Assembly (NCBI GenBank): GCA_035290085.1
Contig: DATDVK010000011.1
Location: 1 to 13,071 of the forward strand
Length of the DNA stretch: 13,071 nucleotides
Direction: 5' to 3'
Source: GWB1-54-5 sp035290085
Lineage (GTDB): Bacteria; Patescibacteriota; Gracilibacteria; Peribacterales; Peribacteraceae
The notes beneath the pieces were generated by a model that ran no database searches, was not told the DNA's origin, and saw nothing but the letters and a program-made list of their open reading frames with translations. Every line of letters begins with the position of its first letter. Position 1 is the first letter of the stretch. Shown here piece by piece: positions 1 through 5,981 of the stretch. A program made the translations under genes and the position numbers.

Positions 1-150
1 CTCTTGGCGCGCACGCGGCTGCTCAGTAGATTCCTGCCCTGTGAGGCGGTCGAAGAGAGCGGGTTTCAGCATATCGCCGGCCTGCTGCTTAACGCGTTCA
101 GCAGCCCGTCTCGCTTCTGCCTCTGGCTGGGTGGGTCGTGGGGTGGCCAT
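1..150 (-). CDS. Unidentified protein, N-terminal 50 residues (truncated by window edge)
   Basis: An open frame begins with ATG at 150 and runs without a stop to base 1, so only the N-terminus is present. The peptide starts MATPRPTQPEAEARRAAERV and continues hydrophilic, rich in Ala, Arg, Glu and Gln, with no signal peptide or membrane segment. It starts 18 bases after the stop of the upstream membrane protein gene on the same strand, so the two probably share a transcript. No Shine-Dalgarno sequence lies in the 18-base gap, which is C/T-rich. I do not recognise the family. The composition suggests a helical, possibly coiled-coil, cytoplasmic start. Its place directly after a polytopic membrane protein makes a partner of the same membrane complex plausible, but this is inference. 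Confidence 0.55.
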   Translation of the reverse strand, partial: MATPRPTQPEAEARRAAERVKQQAGDMLKPALFDRLTGQESTEQPRARQE

Positions 151-168
151 GGAGTGCAGAGAGAAGGA

Positions 169-1962
169 TTACGGTGATGCAGCCGGTGCTCCTCCGCCTC
201 CTGTGCCTCTTGCTTGTCCCGCTTGTCCTGTACCTGTTCCTGTACCTCCCAGTTTGTTTGTCAGTTCTGTTTTCTGGCCTGGGCTGAGGCGGATGCCATC
301 TTGTGCAAGGGCCGCCATGACGTTTGCAATCTTTTGCTCGGCTGAGAGATTCTTATTGAAGTTGTCGCCCAGTCTGTTCATTGCTTTTATGAGTTCGTCC
401 ATGTTTCCGTTCCTCGCTGCGCTCTTTGCGTCGCCGAAATTCGAGGATCTGCGAATATCTTTTACAACGTTTTTGTCTGCCATTCCCTGGTTCCCCTCAT
501 TCAGGAGTGCCATCACTGATTTGGGATCGAGACCTTTGCCCTGTTTTGCGAGGCCGCTCAGGCCACTGACAAACCCGGATGCTTCTCCGAGTGATTTCCT
601 ATCCATCTTGCCGGTTGCCGGGTTGATCGGGCCAGGGAGGAATGGGACATTCAAAGGTACGCGGGCGACAAAATTGCCGAGGCTTGAGCCTATGCTCTTT
701 ATCCCCTGTGTGGCGTTTACATAGATTTCATCGATGGCGAGTGCTGAAAAGAATCCTTTCCAGATGAGAAGAATCGTCGTGATCTGCCACAGGAGGACCC
801 AGAGGTTATCTATGCCGGGGAGGAACCTACCCTGTGATTCTCCAAGGATGGTTGCTGAGCTTACGGGCGGGGAGAATGCAATGGCATTGAGGACAATGAA
901 TCCCACGGTGAACGGGATGGCAACTATTGCAGGCAGGAAGGCTGCAGCGACGAATTTCTTGAAGATTTTCATGGTGTTGAAGTTTCCCATGAGGTCGCCG
1001 ACCACGAATCCCAGGAACATGAACGGCATGAACGCCATGGTGAGCCACAGGATGGGGATGCGTATGATGAATGCAACCATCATGGCTACGAGGGCGAGGG
1101 TGAGTGCCACGGAGAGCGATATCAGGAACACGGTGTTCAGTAGGAACATGAGGAAGAACGATATCTGATCCAGTGGGTTCGTGGCGGGCGTTCCTCCGCC
1201 GTTGAAGTTCTGCACTTTTGCGAGGTCCGGCAATTTTCCATGGTTGAAGATGAGGCCGCTTAAGATACCTGGGGCAGTGTTTGTGTTGTTGGCGAGCCCC
1301 TGTACGCGGTAGCAGACTACTTCCAGAGGACATTCATATCCGAGTGCGGCTGCGGTGGGTGCAATGGCTGCCGCTTCATCGAAGAATCTGAAGTCGTAGG
1401 GGTATTTGCACGGTGTCTGAATATTGCCATTGATATCGTAATACCGGCAGGTGGTGGAGACGAGGTCGGGGAGCTTGTAGATGGTGGCGGCGAGCACGTT
1501 GCCTACGTCCAGGATGATGCGCGGGAAGAACCAGGAGAAGTTGACGAGAATAACTCCGAGGACGAATTTGATTGCAAAGCGGCTGATAATGTCTTTCTTG
1601 GCAGTCACGACGGTAAGACATGCCCCGACGACGAGCATGAACGCAAAAATAATGTTCATGATTTCCCTGGAGACCTGCCAGATCTGATGGATGACGGTTT
1701 CATTGGCCCCATGGAGTTCCAGAAAGAACCGGGGATTCAAAAGAACTTCCAGGATGGGGAACACGATGAAGCCGATGAGATTAGCTGCTGTAACAACGAA
1801 GGAGAGAAAGCCTGTCAGGCCTGTGAAAATCTGGCTCAGGTCTGTTGCAGCCTGTGCCTTTGGTATTCCCATGTGCAAAGCTTCCAGTCCGTGTGTTCCT
1901 CCAATCCAAAGGAGAACGGCAGAGGCAAGCGCGCCAGCGACAATTTTTTTTTGTGTAGGCAT
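169..1962 (-). CDS. Polytopic membrane protein with Gly/Thr-rich C-terminus, possibly VirB6/TrbL-like
   Basis: 597 residues. The N-terminus looks like a signal peptide or signal anchor: MPTQKK, a hydrophobic stretch (about 7-22) and AQA-A near residue 36-39. Likely membrane segments follow at about 45-75, 101-120, 129-161, 268-300, 304-325, 336-362 and 386-409. A loop at about 162-266 holds four cysteines (172, 185, 211, 217) and probably faces outside. From about 420 the protein is hydrophilic and ends in Gly/Thr/Ala repeats. The plan of many membrane segments, a large external loop and a soluble low-complexity tail recalls VirB6/TrbL-type channel proteins of type IV secretion-like systems, but no diagnostic motif is visible, so that is only a suggestion. 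The ATG at 1962 is supported by the signal-like start. A strong promoter abuts it, implying a leaderless mRNA. The gene downstream is cut by the window edge. Confidence 0.85.
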   Translation of the reverse strand: MPTQKKIVAGALASAVLLWIGGTHGLEALHMGIPKAQAATDLSQIFTGLTGFLSFVVTAANLIGFIVFPILEVLLNPRFFLELHGANETVIHQIWQVSREIMNIIFAFMLVVGACLTVVTAKKDIISRFAIKFVLGVILVNFSWFFPRIILDVGNVLAATIYKLPDLVSTTCRYYDINGNIQTPCKYPYDFRFFDEAAAIAPTAAALGYECPLEVVCYRVQGLANNTNTAPGILSGLIFNHGKLPDLAKVQNFNGGGTPATNPLDQISFFLMFLLNTVFLISLSVALTLALVAMMVAFIIRIPILWLTMAFMPFMFLGFVVGDLMGNFNTMKIFKKFVAAAFLPAIVAIPFTVGFIVLNAIAFSPPVSSATILGESQGRFLPGIDNLWVLLWQITTILLIWKGFFSALAIDEIYVNATQGIKSIGSSLGNFVARVPLNVPFLPGPINPATGKMDRKSLGEASGFVSGLSGLAKQGKGLDPKSVMALLNEGNQGMADKNVVKDIRRSSNFGDAKSAARNGNMDELIKAMNRLGDNFNKNLSAEQKIANVMAALAQDGIRLSPGQKTELTNKLGGTGTGTGQAGQARGTGGGGAPAASP

Positions 1963-1969
1963 TCATGTA

Positions 1970-1998
1970 ATTATAGCAAAATTCCCCTTCGGAGACAA
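1970..1998 (-). promoter_or_regulatory. Consensus sigma70-type promoter, leaderless, for the membrane protein gene
   Basis: On the minus strand, TTGTCT (1998-1993) is followed by a 17-base spacer and a perfect TATAAT (1975-1970), with the extended -10 TGC just before it. The -10 box ends 7 bases before the ATG at 1962, so transcription would begin at or within a base or two of the start codon. There is no room for a Shine-Dalgarno sequence. Confidence 0.8.
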
Positions 1999-2161
1999 TG
2001 TATGTACCTATGCGATTCTCGCAGAACCTCCTGTTTGGGGGGTGCCAAGAATTGTTTCCAGAACACATAATGCATTCAAAGATGAGTATTTTTTTTATTC
2101 ATGACAGGGGGCTATTTCAGTGATATATGTGATGTTTTTGCTTTGTATAAGCGCTAAAGCT

Positions 2162-2180
2162 TGAATAAAAATTTTATTCA
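2162..2180. promoter_or_regulatory. Perfect AT palindrome, candidate operator
   Basis: TGAATAAAA at 2162-2170 and TTTTATTCA at 2172-2180 are exact inverted copies around a single central A. The half-site TTTTATTCA also occurs at 2093-2101. The site lies about 80 bases before the winged-helix regulator gene, a usual position for an autoregulatory operator. The stem is too AT-rich to be a convincing terminator. Confidence 0.45.
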
Positions 2181-2262
2181 TTATATTGATCACTTTTCTT
2201 GCACTATACATGTGTTCATGAGTACAGTTTGTGTACATTTCCATTCCCCCCATAGGGCAGGT

Positions 2263-2853
2263 ATGGCTTCCACTATTCTGAAAGCATTGTTCAGTTCGCA
2301 GACGAGAGTGAAACTCCTCTCGACGTTCCTCCTTCATCCAGAGGAGGAATACTACATCCGTGAACTCACGCGGCTGCTCCATGAACAGATCAACTCCATC
2401 CGCCGGGAGCTCGAGAACCTGCGCCGCATCGGACTTGTGCGTGCCAGACACCGCAACAGGAAGAAGTACTACCGCATCGATTTGGAGTTTCCGCTCTTCC
2501 CGGAGCTCAAGAGCATGTTTGCCAAAGAGGTGCAGGCAGACAGCCCCATTGTGGCCAGTCTCAAGAAACTCCCGGGTGTCGATCTCATCGTCCTTGCTGG
2601 TGTGTTCGTCGGAACAGATACGAAGGTTGATCTCTTAGTTGTGGGAGATGTGAAGAAGGAGATGCTCGAGGCGCTCCTCCTCCAGGATTCGAGTCTGAAG
2701 AATGTGAAGTATTCCATCTTCTCCCAGGCGGACTTTCTGTACCGCCTCAGCCTGAAGGATCGGTTCATCTCCGACATTCTCAGCGATCCCCGCAATTTGA
2801 ATGTGCACAACGTCATCCAGAAGCAGATAGATGAGGCGAAAGGAAAGCAGTAG
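2263..2853 (+). CDS. Winged-helix transcriptional regulator with nucleotidyltransferase-like C-terminal fold
   Basis: 196 residues from the ATG at 2263. Residues about 5-75 form a winged-helix DNA-binding domain: ALFSSQTRVKLL, then YYIRELTRLL and the recognition-helix region INSIRRELENLRRIGLV, ending in a basic wing (RHRNRKKYY). The C-terminal half has a predicted beta strand GVDLIVLAGVFVG, then VDLLVVGDV, and a late RFISDIL segment. This matches what I recall of a regulator family common in CPR genomes, in which a degenerate nucleotidyltransferase-like fold follows the HTH; the usual GS catalytic motif is not evident. Start choice: 2263 fits the family N-terminus and has AGGG five bases upstream. 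An in-frame ATG at 2218, seven bases after TATACA, would add 15 residues and be leaderless. The divergent membrane protein gene or the gene itself may be its target. Confidence 0.8.
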   Translation: MASTILKALFSSQTRVKLLSTFLLHPEEEYYIRELTRLLHEQINSIRRELENLRRIGLVRARHRNRKKYYRIDLEFPLFPELKSMFAKEVQADSPIVASLKKLPGVDLIVLAGVFVGTDTKVDLLVVGDVKKEMLEALLLQDSSLKNVKYSIFSQADFLYRLSLKDRFISDILSDPRNLNVHNVIQKQIDEAKGKQ

Positions 2854-2861
2854 ATGCTGGA

Positions 2862-3003
2862 GGGTTAGGATTAGGGCTAGGAAAAAATGCTTGGAATTTG
2901 TTGGACACGTAAATTTGCTTCATGCGTTTTCCTGAAGGTTTTCAGCTAAGAACAACAAGTCCACATCCTCATCAAAACCTAATCCTAGCCCTAACCCTAA
3001 CTC
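2862..3003. repeat. Long inverted repeat of telomere-like TTAGGG words with 100-base loop
   Basis: Arms at 2862-2882 and 2983-3003 match inversely at 19 of 21 positions; one mismatch would be a G-U pair in RNA. Both arms are iterations of TTAGGG, TTAGGA and CTAGGA. The loop (2883-2982) has no ORF of note. The left arm starts 8 bases after the regulator stop codon and the right arm ends 20 bases before the bL19 promoter. No T-tract follows, so a classical terminator is unlikely. Confidence 0.75.
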
Positions 3004-3023
3004 CGTCCTTCCTGACTTTTTGC

Positions 3024-3052
3024 TTTACACGTCCTTTGGGCATCGGTAATCT
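3024..3052 (+). promoter_or_regulatory. Probable rplS promoter
   Basis: TTTACA at 3024-3029, a 17-base spacer, then TAATCT at 3047-3052. The -35 box is near consensus and the -10 box is weak. The -10 box ends 9 bases before the TTG start, so the leader would be only a few bases or absent. Confidence 0.45.
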
Positions 3053-3061
3053 ATTTCGGCT

Positions 3062-3538
3062 TTGGCAAGCGTCTTACACCAGCAGGCGGCTTCGTATGTG
3101 AAACAGCGACCCGACATACGGCCAGGCTACACTGTGCGCGTGCATGAGCGCATTCTGGAAGGGCAGGAGGAGGGCAAGGAGAGAATCCAGGTGTTTGAGG
3201 GGCTGATCGTTGCTGTGCACAAGGGGGCTACTCCCACGGACAGCACGTTCACGGTGCGCCGCATTGCCTCTGGAGTGGGGGTGGAGAGGGTATTTCTTCT
3301 GCATTCACCCTTGATTGAGAAAATTGATGTGAAGAAGGTGGCGGCTGTGCGCCGTGCCAAGCTCTTCTTCCTCCGTGGCCGCCACGGGAAAGCGGCGCGA
3401 CTGGGCGAGCGCTTTACCACTGCGGAAGAGTTCGCAATTGCTACTGCTGTAGAAGAGAAGAAGGAGGGAATTGAAGCGGTGGAGAAAGTGGAGGAAAAAG
3501 AGGAGGAGAAGGCAGAGAAGAAGAAAGAGGCACAGTAG
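3062..3538 (+). CDS. rplS: 50S ribosomal protein bL19 with acidic/lysine-rich tail
   Basis: 158 residues. bL19 sits at the 30S-50S interface of the ribosome. Family hallmarks are clear: RPDIRPGYTVRVHERI, ERIQVFEGLIVA, then VRRIASGVGVERVFLLHSP, and VRRAKLFFLRGRHGKAAR. The conserved core ends near residue 119. Residues about 120-158 are an extension made mostly of Glu, Lys and Ala, with no counterpart in the usual protein of about 115 residues. No ATG is available: an in-frame TAA lies at 3047-3049, and TTG at 3062 is the best start (ATT at 3053 and GTG at 3098 are alternatives). No Shine-Dalgarno sequence precedes it. The product is certain; the start is less so. It stands alone, without the rpsP-rimM-trmD neighbours found in many bacteria. 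Confidence 0.95.
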   Translation: MASVLHQQAASYVKQRPDIRPGYTVRVHERILEGQEEGKERIQVFEGLIVAVHKGATPTDSTFTVRRIASGVGVERVFLLHSPLIEKIDVKKVAAVRRAKLFFLRGRHGKAARLGERFTTAEEFAIATAVEEKKEGIEAVEKVEEKEEEKAEKKKEAQ

Positions 3539-3555
3539 CTATCCATGGGTTTACC

Positions 3556-3621
3556 CGTTCAACAAAGTGCGGCTGCTCTGCCCCGCGTGCTTCACAAACA
3601 GAGCGTTCCGAAAATTGAACG
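3556..3621. other. Nested inverted repeats downstream of rplS, candidate structured RNA
   Basis: CGTTCAA (3556-3562) pairs exactly with TTGAACG (3615-3621). Inside it, GCTCTG (3575-3580) pairs exactly with CAGAGC (3599-3604). The gap between rplS and csaB is 208 bases and has no credible ORF. The structure could be a 3' untranslated region or a small RNA on either strand. No known RNA family could be matched by eye. Confidence 0.35.
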
Positions 3622-3734
3622 ATAGCCGATCTCGCCGGCCGCAGCCCCGCGTCCCTCGATAGAGCATGTTTTGATGAGCTGCGCGGAAGGCTTGGAATGA
3701 CATGCGGGGCGTAGGCTGGTGAGCGGAAGAACGG

Positions 3735-3740
3735 TATAGT
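3735..3740 (+). promoter_or_regulatory. -10 element just before csaB
   Basis: TATAGT at 3735-3740 matches the -10 consensus at 5 of 6 positions and ends 6 bases before the GTG start at 3747. No good -35 box is seen. The GGGAG directly abutting the GTG is too close to act as a Shine-Dalgarno sequence. Confidence 0.45.
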
Positions 3741-3746
3741 GCGGGA

Positions 3747-4703
3747 GTGACATATTTGCTCGTCGGAAATTACGGCGTTGGCAATCTGGGAGACGAAGCG
3801 CTCCGGGAGTATTTTTTGTTGCGTTTCCCGCAGGTACAGTGGCGTGTTGTCTCTGCACATCCAGGGCGGGAGGAACTGCCGCGCCTGCCCGGGGGAGTAC
3901 GATCACTGCTCTCTCTGCGCTGGCTGCAGACGCTCCGGGCACTCCGGGGGAGTGATGGCATAGTGCTTGGAGGGGGATCGCTCTTCACCGACACGGAGTC
4001 GGTGCGGGCGTGTTTTCTTTGGTGGGTGCATGTGCTTTCTGCCCGTGTCCTGCATAAGCGCATCATCCTCGCCTACCAGGGAATCGGGCCTTTCCGCACG
4101 AGGATGGGGGAGTGGTTTGCACGGTCCGCCGTTCGCTCGGCGCACTTCATTTCCGTGAGGGATCCCCTGTCTGCTGTACGGGTGCGAACGTGGAGGTGTC
4201 GCGCGGATGTGCAAGAGACATTCGATCCTGTTCTTTCGCTGGTGGAAGAGCAAAAAATCGATCTTAGTGCGCAGAAGGTTCTCGTAGTCATCCCAAGGAA
4301 TAATTCCGATGCACTCCTCAGGGAACATCTCAGCCGGCTCCTCCAGTCTGGCCGCTTTGAGCACGTCTGCATTCTCTCACTGAAGCCGGATGATTCTGCC
4401 GAGAGCGCATACTGCCAGTCCCTCCTGGCATCTCTCCGGATTCCGGGCACCGTTGTCCCCGTGCGAACACTGCACGATTTGGTTTCCTCCGTTACCCGGG
4501 GATCTCTTGTCCTCACGCAGCGCTACCACGGTGCCATTGTTGCCCTGGCTCTGGGATTGGAGCTCGACGTCATTCCGCAGGCAGAGGGGGATAAGTTGGA
4601 TGCCCTGCGCGCGCTCATCTCGGAGACACCCGCACACGGCAGGAGACAGCGCCTCTGGCAGAAGGTGGAAGCAGGTGAGCGGGTACTCAAAGAAGTCTTG
4701 TAA
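3747..4703 (+). CDS. csaB: Polysaccharide pyruvyl transferase, CsaB type
   Basis: 318 residues, starting at GTG 3747. The family transfers a pyruvyl ketal from phosphoenolpyruvate to a cell-wall polysaccharide, and the modified polymer is the ligand of SLH domains. Visible features are the N-terminal YLLVGNYGVGNLGDEAL (residues 3-19), the glycine-rich DGIVLGGGSLFTD (70-82), AYQGIGPF (109-116), the VRDPLS segment (138-142) and LTQRYHGAIVALALG (256-270), which corresponds to the conserved R-x-H motif of the family. The length is slightly below the usual 350 or so. There is no signal peptide, consistent with action at the cytoplasmic face before export. An SLH-domain protein gene at the far end of the window is a plausible functional partner. 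The stop codon overlaps the promoter of the next gene. Family assignment is firm; the exact substrate is inferred. Confidence 0.85.
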   Translation: MTYLLVGNYGVGNLGDEALREYFLLRFPQVQWRVVSAHPGREELPRLPGGVRSLLSLRWLQTLRALRGSDGIVLGGGSLFTDTESVRACFLWWVHVLSARVLHKRIILAYQGIGPFRTRMGEWFARSAVRSAHFISVRDPLSAVRVRTWRCRADVQETFDPVLSLVEEQKIDLSAQKVLVVIPRNNSDALLREHLSRLLQSGRFEHVCILSLKPDDSAESAYCQSLLASLRIPGTVVPVRTLHDLVSSVTRGSLVLTQRYHGAIVALALGLELDVIPQAEGDKLDALRALISETPAHGRRQRLWQKVEAGERVLKEVL

Positions 4704-4725
4704 GAGGCAGGTAAATTGCTATGCT
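4698..4725 (+). promoter_or_regulatory. Promoter of the two-gene operon, leaderless
   Basis: TTGTAA (4698-4703) uses the last Leu codon and stop codon of csaB. After 16 bases comes TATGCT (4720-4725), with an extended TGC immediately before it. The -10 box ends 8 bases before the ATG at 4734, implying little or no leader. Confidence 0.55.
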
Positions 4726-4733
4726 CGCTTCGC

Positions 4734-5147
4734 ATGGCAACGCTCTACCTTCGTCCTTCTGAGCGGGAGCTCCTCGAAAAGTTGCCTTCTGCTCTGGCAG
4801 GAGCATGTGCTGTGGAGGATGAGGAACTCACATCGTTCGAAAGCACGTCGGAACTTGTCGTACGGATGCGTCTTGTCGCTTCCGACGCGCATCCGGAAGT
4901 ACGCGATTTCGTACTCAGCGTGCTTGGCGATTTGCAGAGAGGGAAGGAGATCAATCCGAAGGCGCTGGCCAGGCTCCCGCATGAGTCGCTTCCCGTCGTG
5001 TACTTCGGTATGGGTGCTCTGGGTCTCTGTGCGCTCATCGAAGTGCTCTTCCCCTCCGTGCGGTCCCGGGAAGATCTGGAAGGTCTTGCGGGTCTCACAA
5101 AAGTGCGCCATCTCCTCCTTGAGGCGAATGCTTCCGTTCCCGTCTGA
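4734..5147 (+). CDS. Unidentified 137-residue protein, first gene of a two-gene operon
   Basis: The product begins MATLYLRPSERELLEKLPSA and is predicted largely helical and soluble, with one moderately hydrophobic stretch near the middle (LPVVYFGMGALGLCALIEVLF). That stretch could be a buried helix or a weak membrane segment. No motif is recognised. I prefer ATG 4734 to the in-frame TTG at 4716 because a good extended -10 promoter ends 8 bases before it. The next gene starts 2 bases after the stop codon, so the two are almost certainly cotranscribed and translationally coupled. Codon choice matches the neighbouring genes, which supports a real coding sequence. It might be a small regulator or adaptor for the membrane protein encoded next, but nothing in the sequence proves it. 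Confidence 0.75.
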   Translation: MATLYLRPSERELLEKLPSALAGACAVEDEELTSFESTSELVVRMRLVASDAHPEVRDFVLSVLGDLQRGKEINPKALARLPHESLPVVYFGMGALGLCALIEVLFPSVRSREDLEGLAGLTKVRHLLLEANASVPV

Positions 5148-5149
5148 GT

Positions 5150-5833
5150 ATGCCTGAGAATGCTCCAGCACCACAGGCTTCCTGGGAGCAGCTTCCTGAG
5201 CAGAGTGCCGCCGCGCTGCGGCAGGCGCTCATCCGCAGTCTCGAGCTTGAAAATCCCCGCTTCGATACTCCAGAAGCGCTCAGAGCAGGCGTGAAGGAGG
5301 CTATAGCGCAGGATAAGCTCCAGGAGGTTCAGCAGCTGCTCCGTGAGCAGACCTCCGAGGAGAACAGGTCCGAACTCGAGTCGCTCCAGGGACTGCTGAA
5401 GCAGGAGGCTGTGCTGTACGATTTCCAGGGGCGCATGGAGAAGCAGATGACACCGGAAGAGGAGAGTAAAGTTATGGCATTCCTGAAGAAGCACCGTCTG
5501 GCCATTGCCGTCATCGGTACGGGGTTGCTGATCGGGTGGCAGGGAGCGGCGATCGTTGCCCTCTTCAACGTTCCCGGGATCATCAAGGAGGTGGAAGGGT
5601 ACTTCCGTTCGGCATCGGAAACGGTGCAGGGATGGTGGAACGGTATGAAAGAGTGGTGGTCCGGAAGCGGTGGGGAAGAGGCGCAAGTTGCTTCCCAGAC
5701 AGAGGCGGGTACTCTTGCCGAAGAGATTGTGCAGGGAGAAGTGGAGGAGTACGTCTCGCTGTCATCTTCCGACGGCGAGACGAAAGGCACGCCGTTTCCC
5801 GGTTCAGAGAACGCGGGGGGCGGAACTCTGTGA
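5150..5833 (+). CDS. Unidentified single-pass membrane protein with coiled-coil N-terminal region
   Basis: 227 residues. The N-terminal 115 residues are hydrophilic and helical, rich in Glu, Gln and Leu (SLELENPRFDTPEALRAGVK, then DKLQEVQQLLREQ), and probably form a coiled coil. One clear membrane segment follows at about 116-140 (HRLAIAVIGTGLLIGWQGAA and onward). After it comes a Trp-rich stretch (GWWNGMKEWWSGSGG, 161-175), then an acidic, Ser/Thr-rich tail ending in a glycine cluster. The amphipathic WW region just past the membrane segment is distinctive. The gene begins 2 bases after the previous stop, with no clear Shine-Dalgarno sequence, which suggests coupling. The family is not recognised. 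The topology would suit a membrane-anchored scaffold with a large cytoplasmic domain, but that is inference. Confidence 0.8.
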   Translation: MPENAPAPQASWEQLPEQSAAALRQALIRSLELENPRFDTPEALRAGVKEAIAQDKLQEVQQLLREQTSEENRSELESLQGLLKQEAVLYDFQGRMEKQMTPEEESKVMAFLKKHRLAIAVIGTGLLIGWQGAAIVALFNVPGIIKEVEGYFRSASETVQGWWNGMKEWWSGSGGEEAQVASQTEAGTLAEEIVQGEVEEYVSLSSSDGETKGTPFPGSENAGGGTL

Positions 5834-5880
5834 GCGATCTTATCGCATTATTTCCGGAGAGACGGTAGGCTGTTTTTGGC

Positions 5881-5981
5881 ATGGAAATCAGGAACTTCTG
5901 CCCTTCGGCTCCCCTCGACAAGCTCGGCGTCGCTCAGAGCAGGCATCATAATACTGTCGTATGGAAATAAGGAATTTCTGC
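5881..5981 (+). repeat. Direct duplication of the lepA start flanking a compact repeat insert
   Basis: The 21 bases at 5881-5901 and 5961-5981 are identical except at two positions. Both encode MEIRNFC, and the differences (ATC/ATA and AAC/AAT) are synonymous. The 59 bases between them include a self-similar block (about 5901-5944) with TCGGCTCCCCTCGAC and CTCGGCGTCGCTCAG. That block resembles the dispersed TTCGACAAGCTCAG-type intergenic repeats I recall from many bacterial genomes. The upstream copy is out of frame with lepA; its 29-codon reading frame ends at a TAA at 5968-5970, inside lepA. Confidence 0.8.
5947..5952 (+). promoter_or_regulatory. -10-like element before lepA
   Basis: CATAAT at 5947-5952 matches the -10 consensus at 5 of 6 positions and ends 8 bases before the lepA ATG. 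No convincing -35 box is found. The element lies in the inserted segment, so the insertion may have supplied it. Confidence 0.35.

Larger units (their letters stand above)
1963..2262. other. AT-rich divergent intergenic region
   Basis: This 300-base gap separates two divergent genes and is clearly richer in A/T than its surroundings. It holds the minus-strand promoter at 1970-1998, a perfect palindrome at 2162-2180, a matching half-site at 2093-2101 and weak plus-strand promoter-like sequences near 2199-2228. No convincing gene is seen in it. Confidence 0.6.

Noticed and set aside
2161..2262. A longer N-terminus for the winged-helix regulator starting at ATG 2161
   Set aside because: That ATG-like start falls in the AT palindrome region, and the added residues do not resemble the family; 2263 gives the usual N-terminus.
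2862..3003. CRISPR array or attachment site
   Set aside because: Only two arms exist, inverted rather than direct, with no spacer series and no integrase or cas gene nearby.
3556..3660. Possible SRP (4.5S) RNA on the minus strand
   Set aside because: A GAGCAGCC string is present, but the conserved GGAA-type apical loop and the symmetric loop sequence are missing.
3441..3860. A minus-strand frame across the rplS tail and gap
   Set aside because: It overlaps two real genes and shows low-complexity Ser/Pro sequence from reading the Glu/Lys codons backwards.
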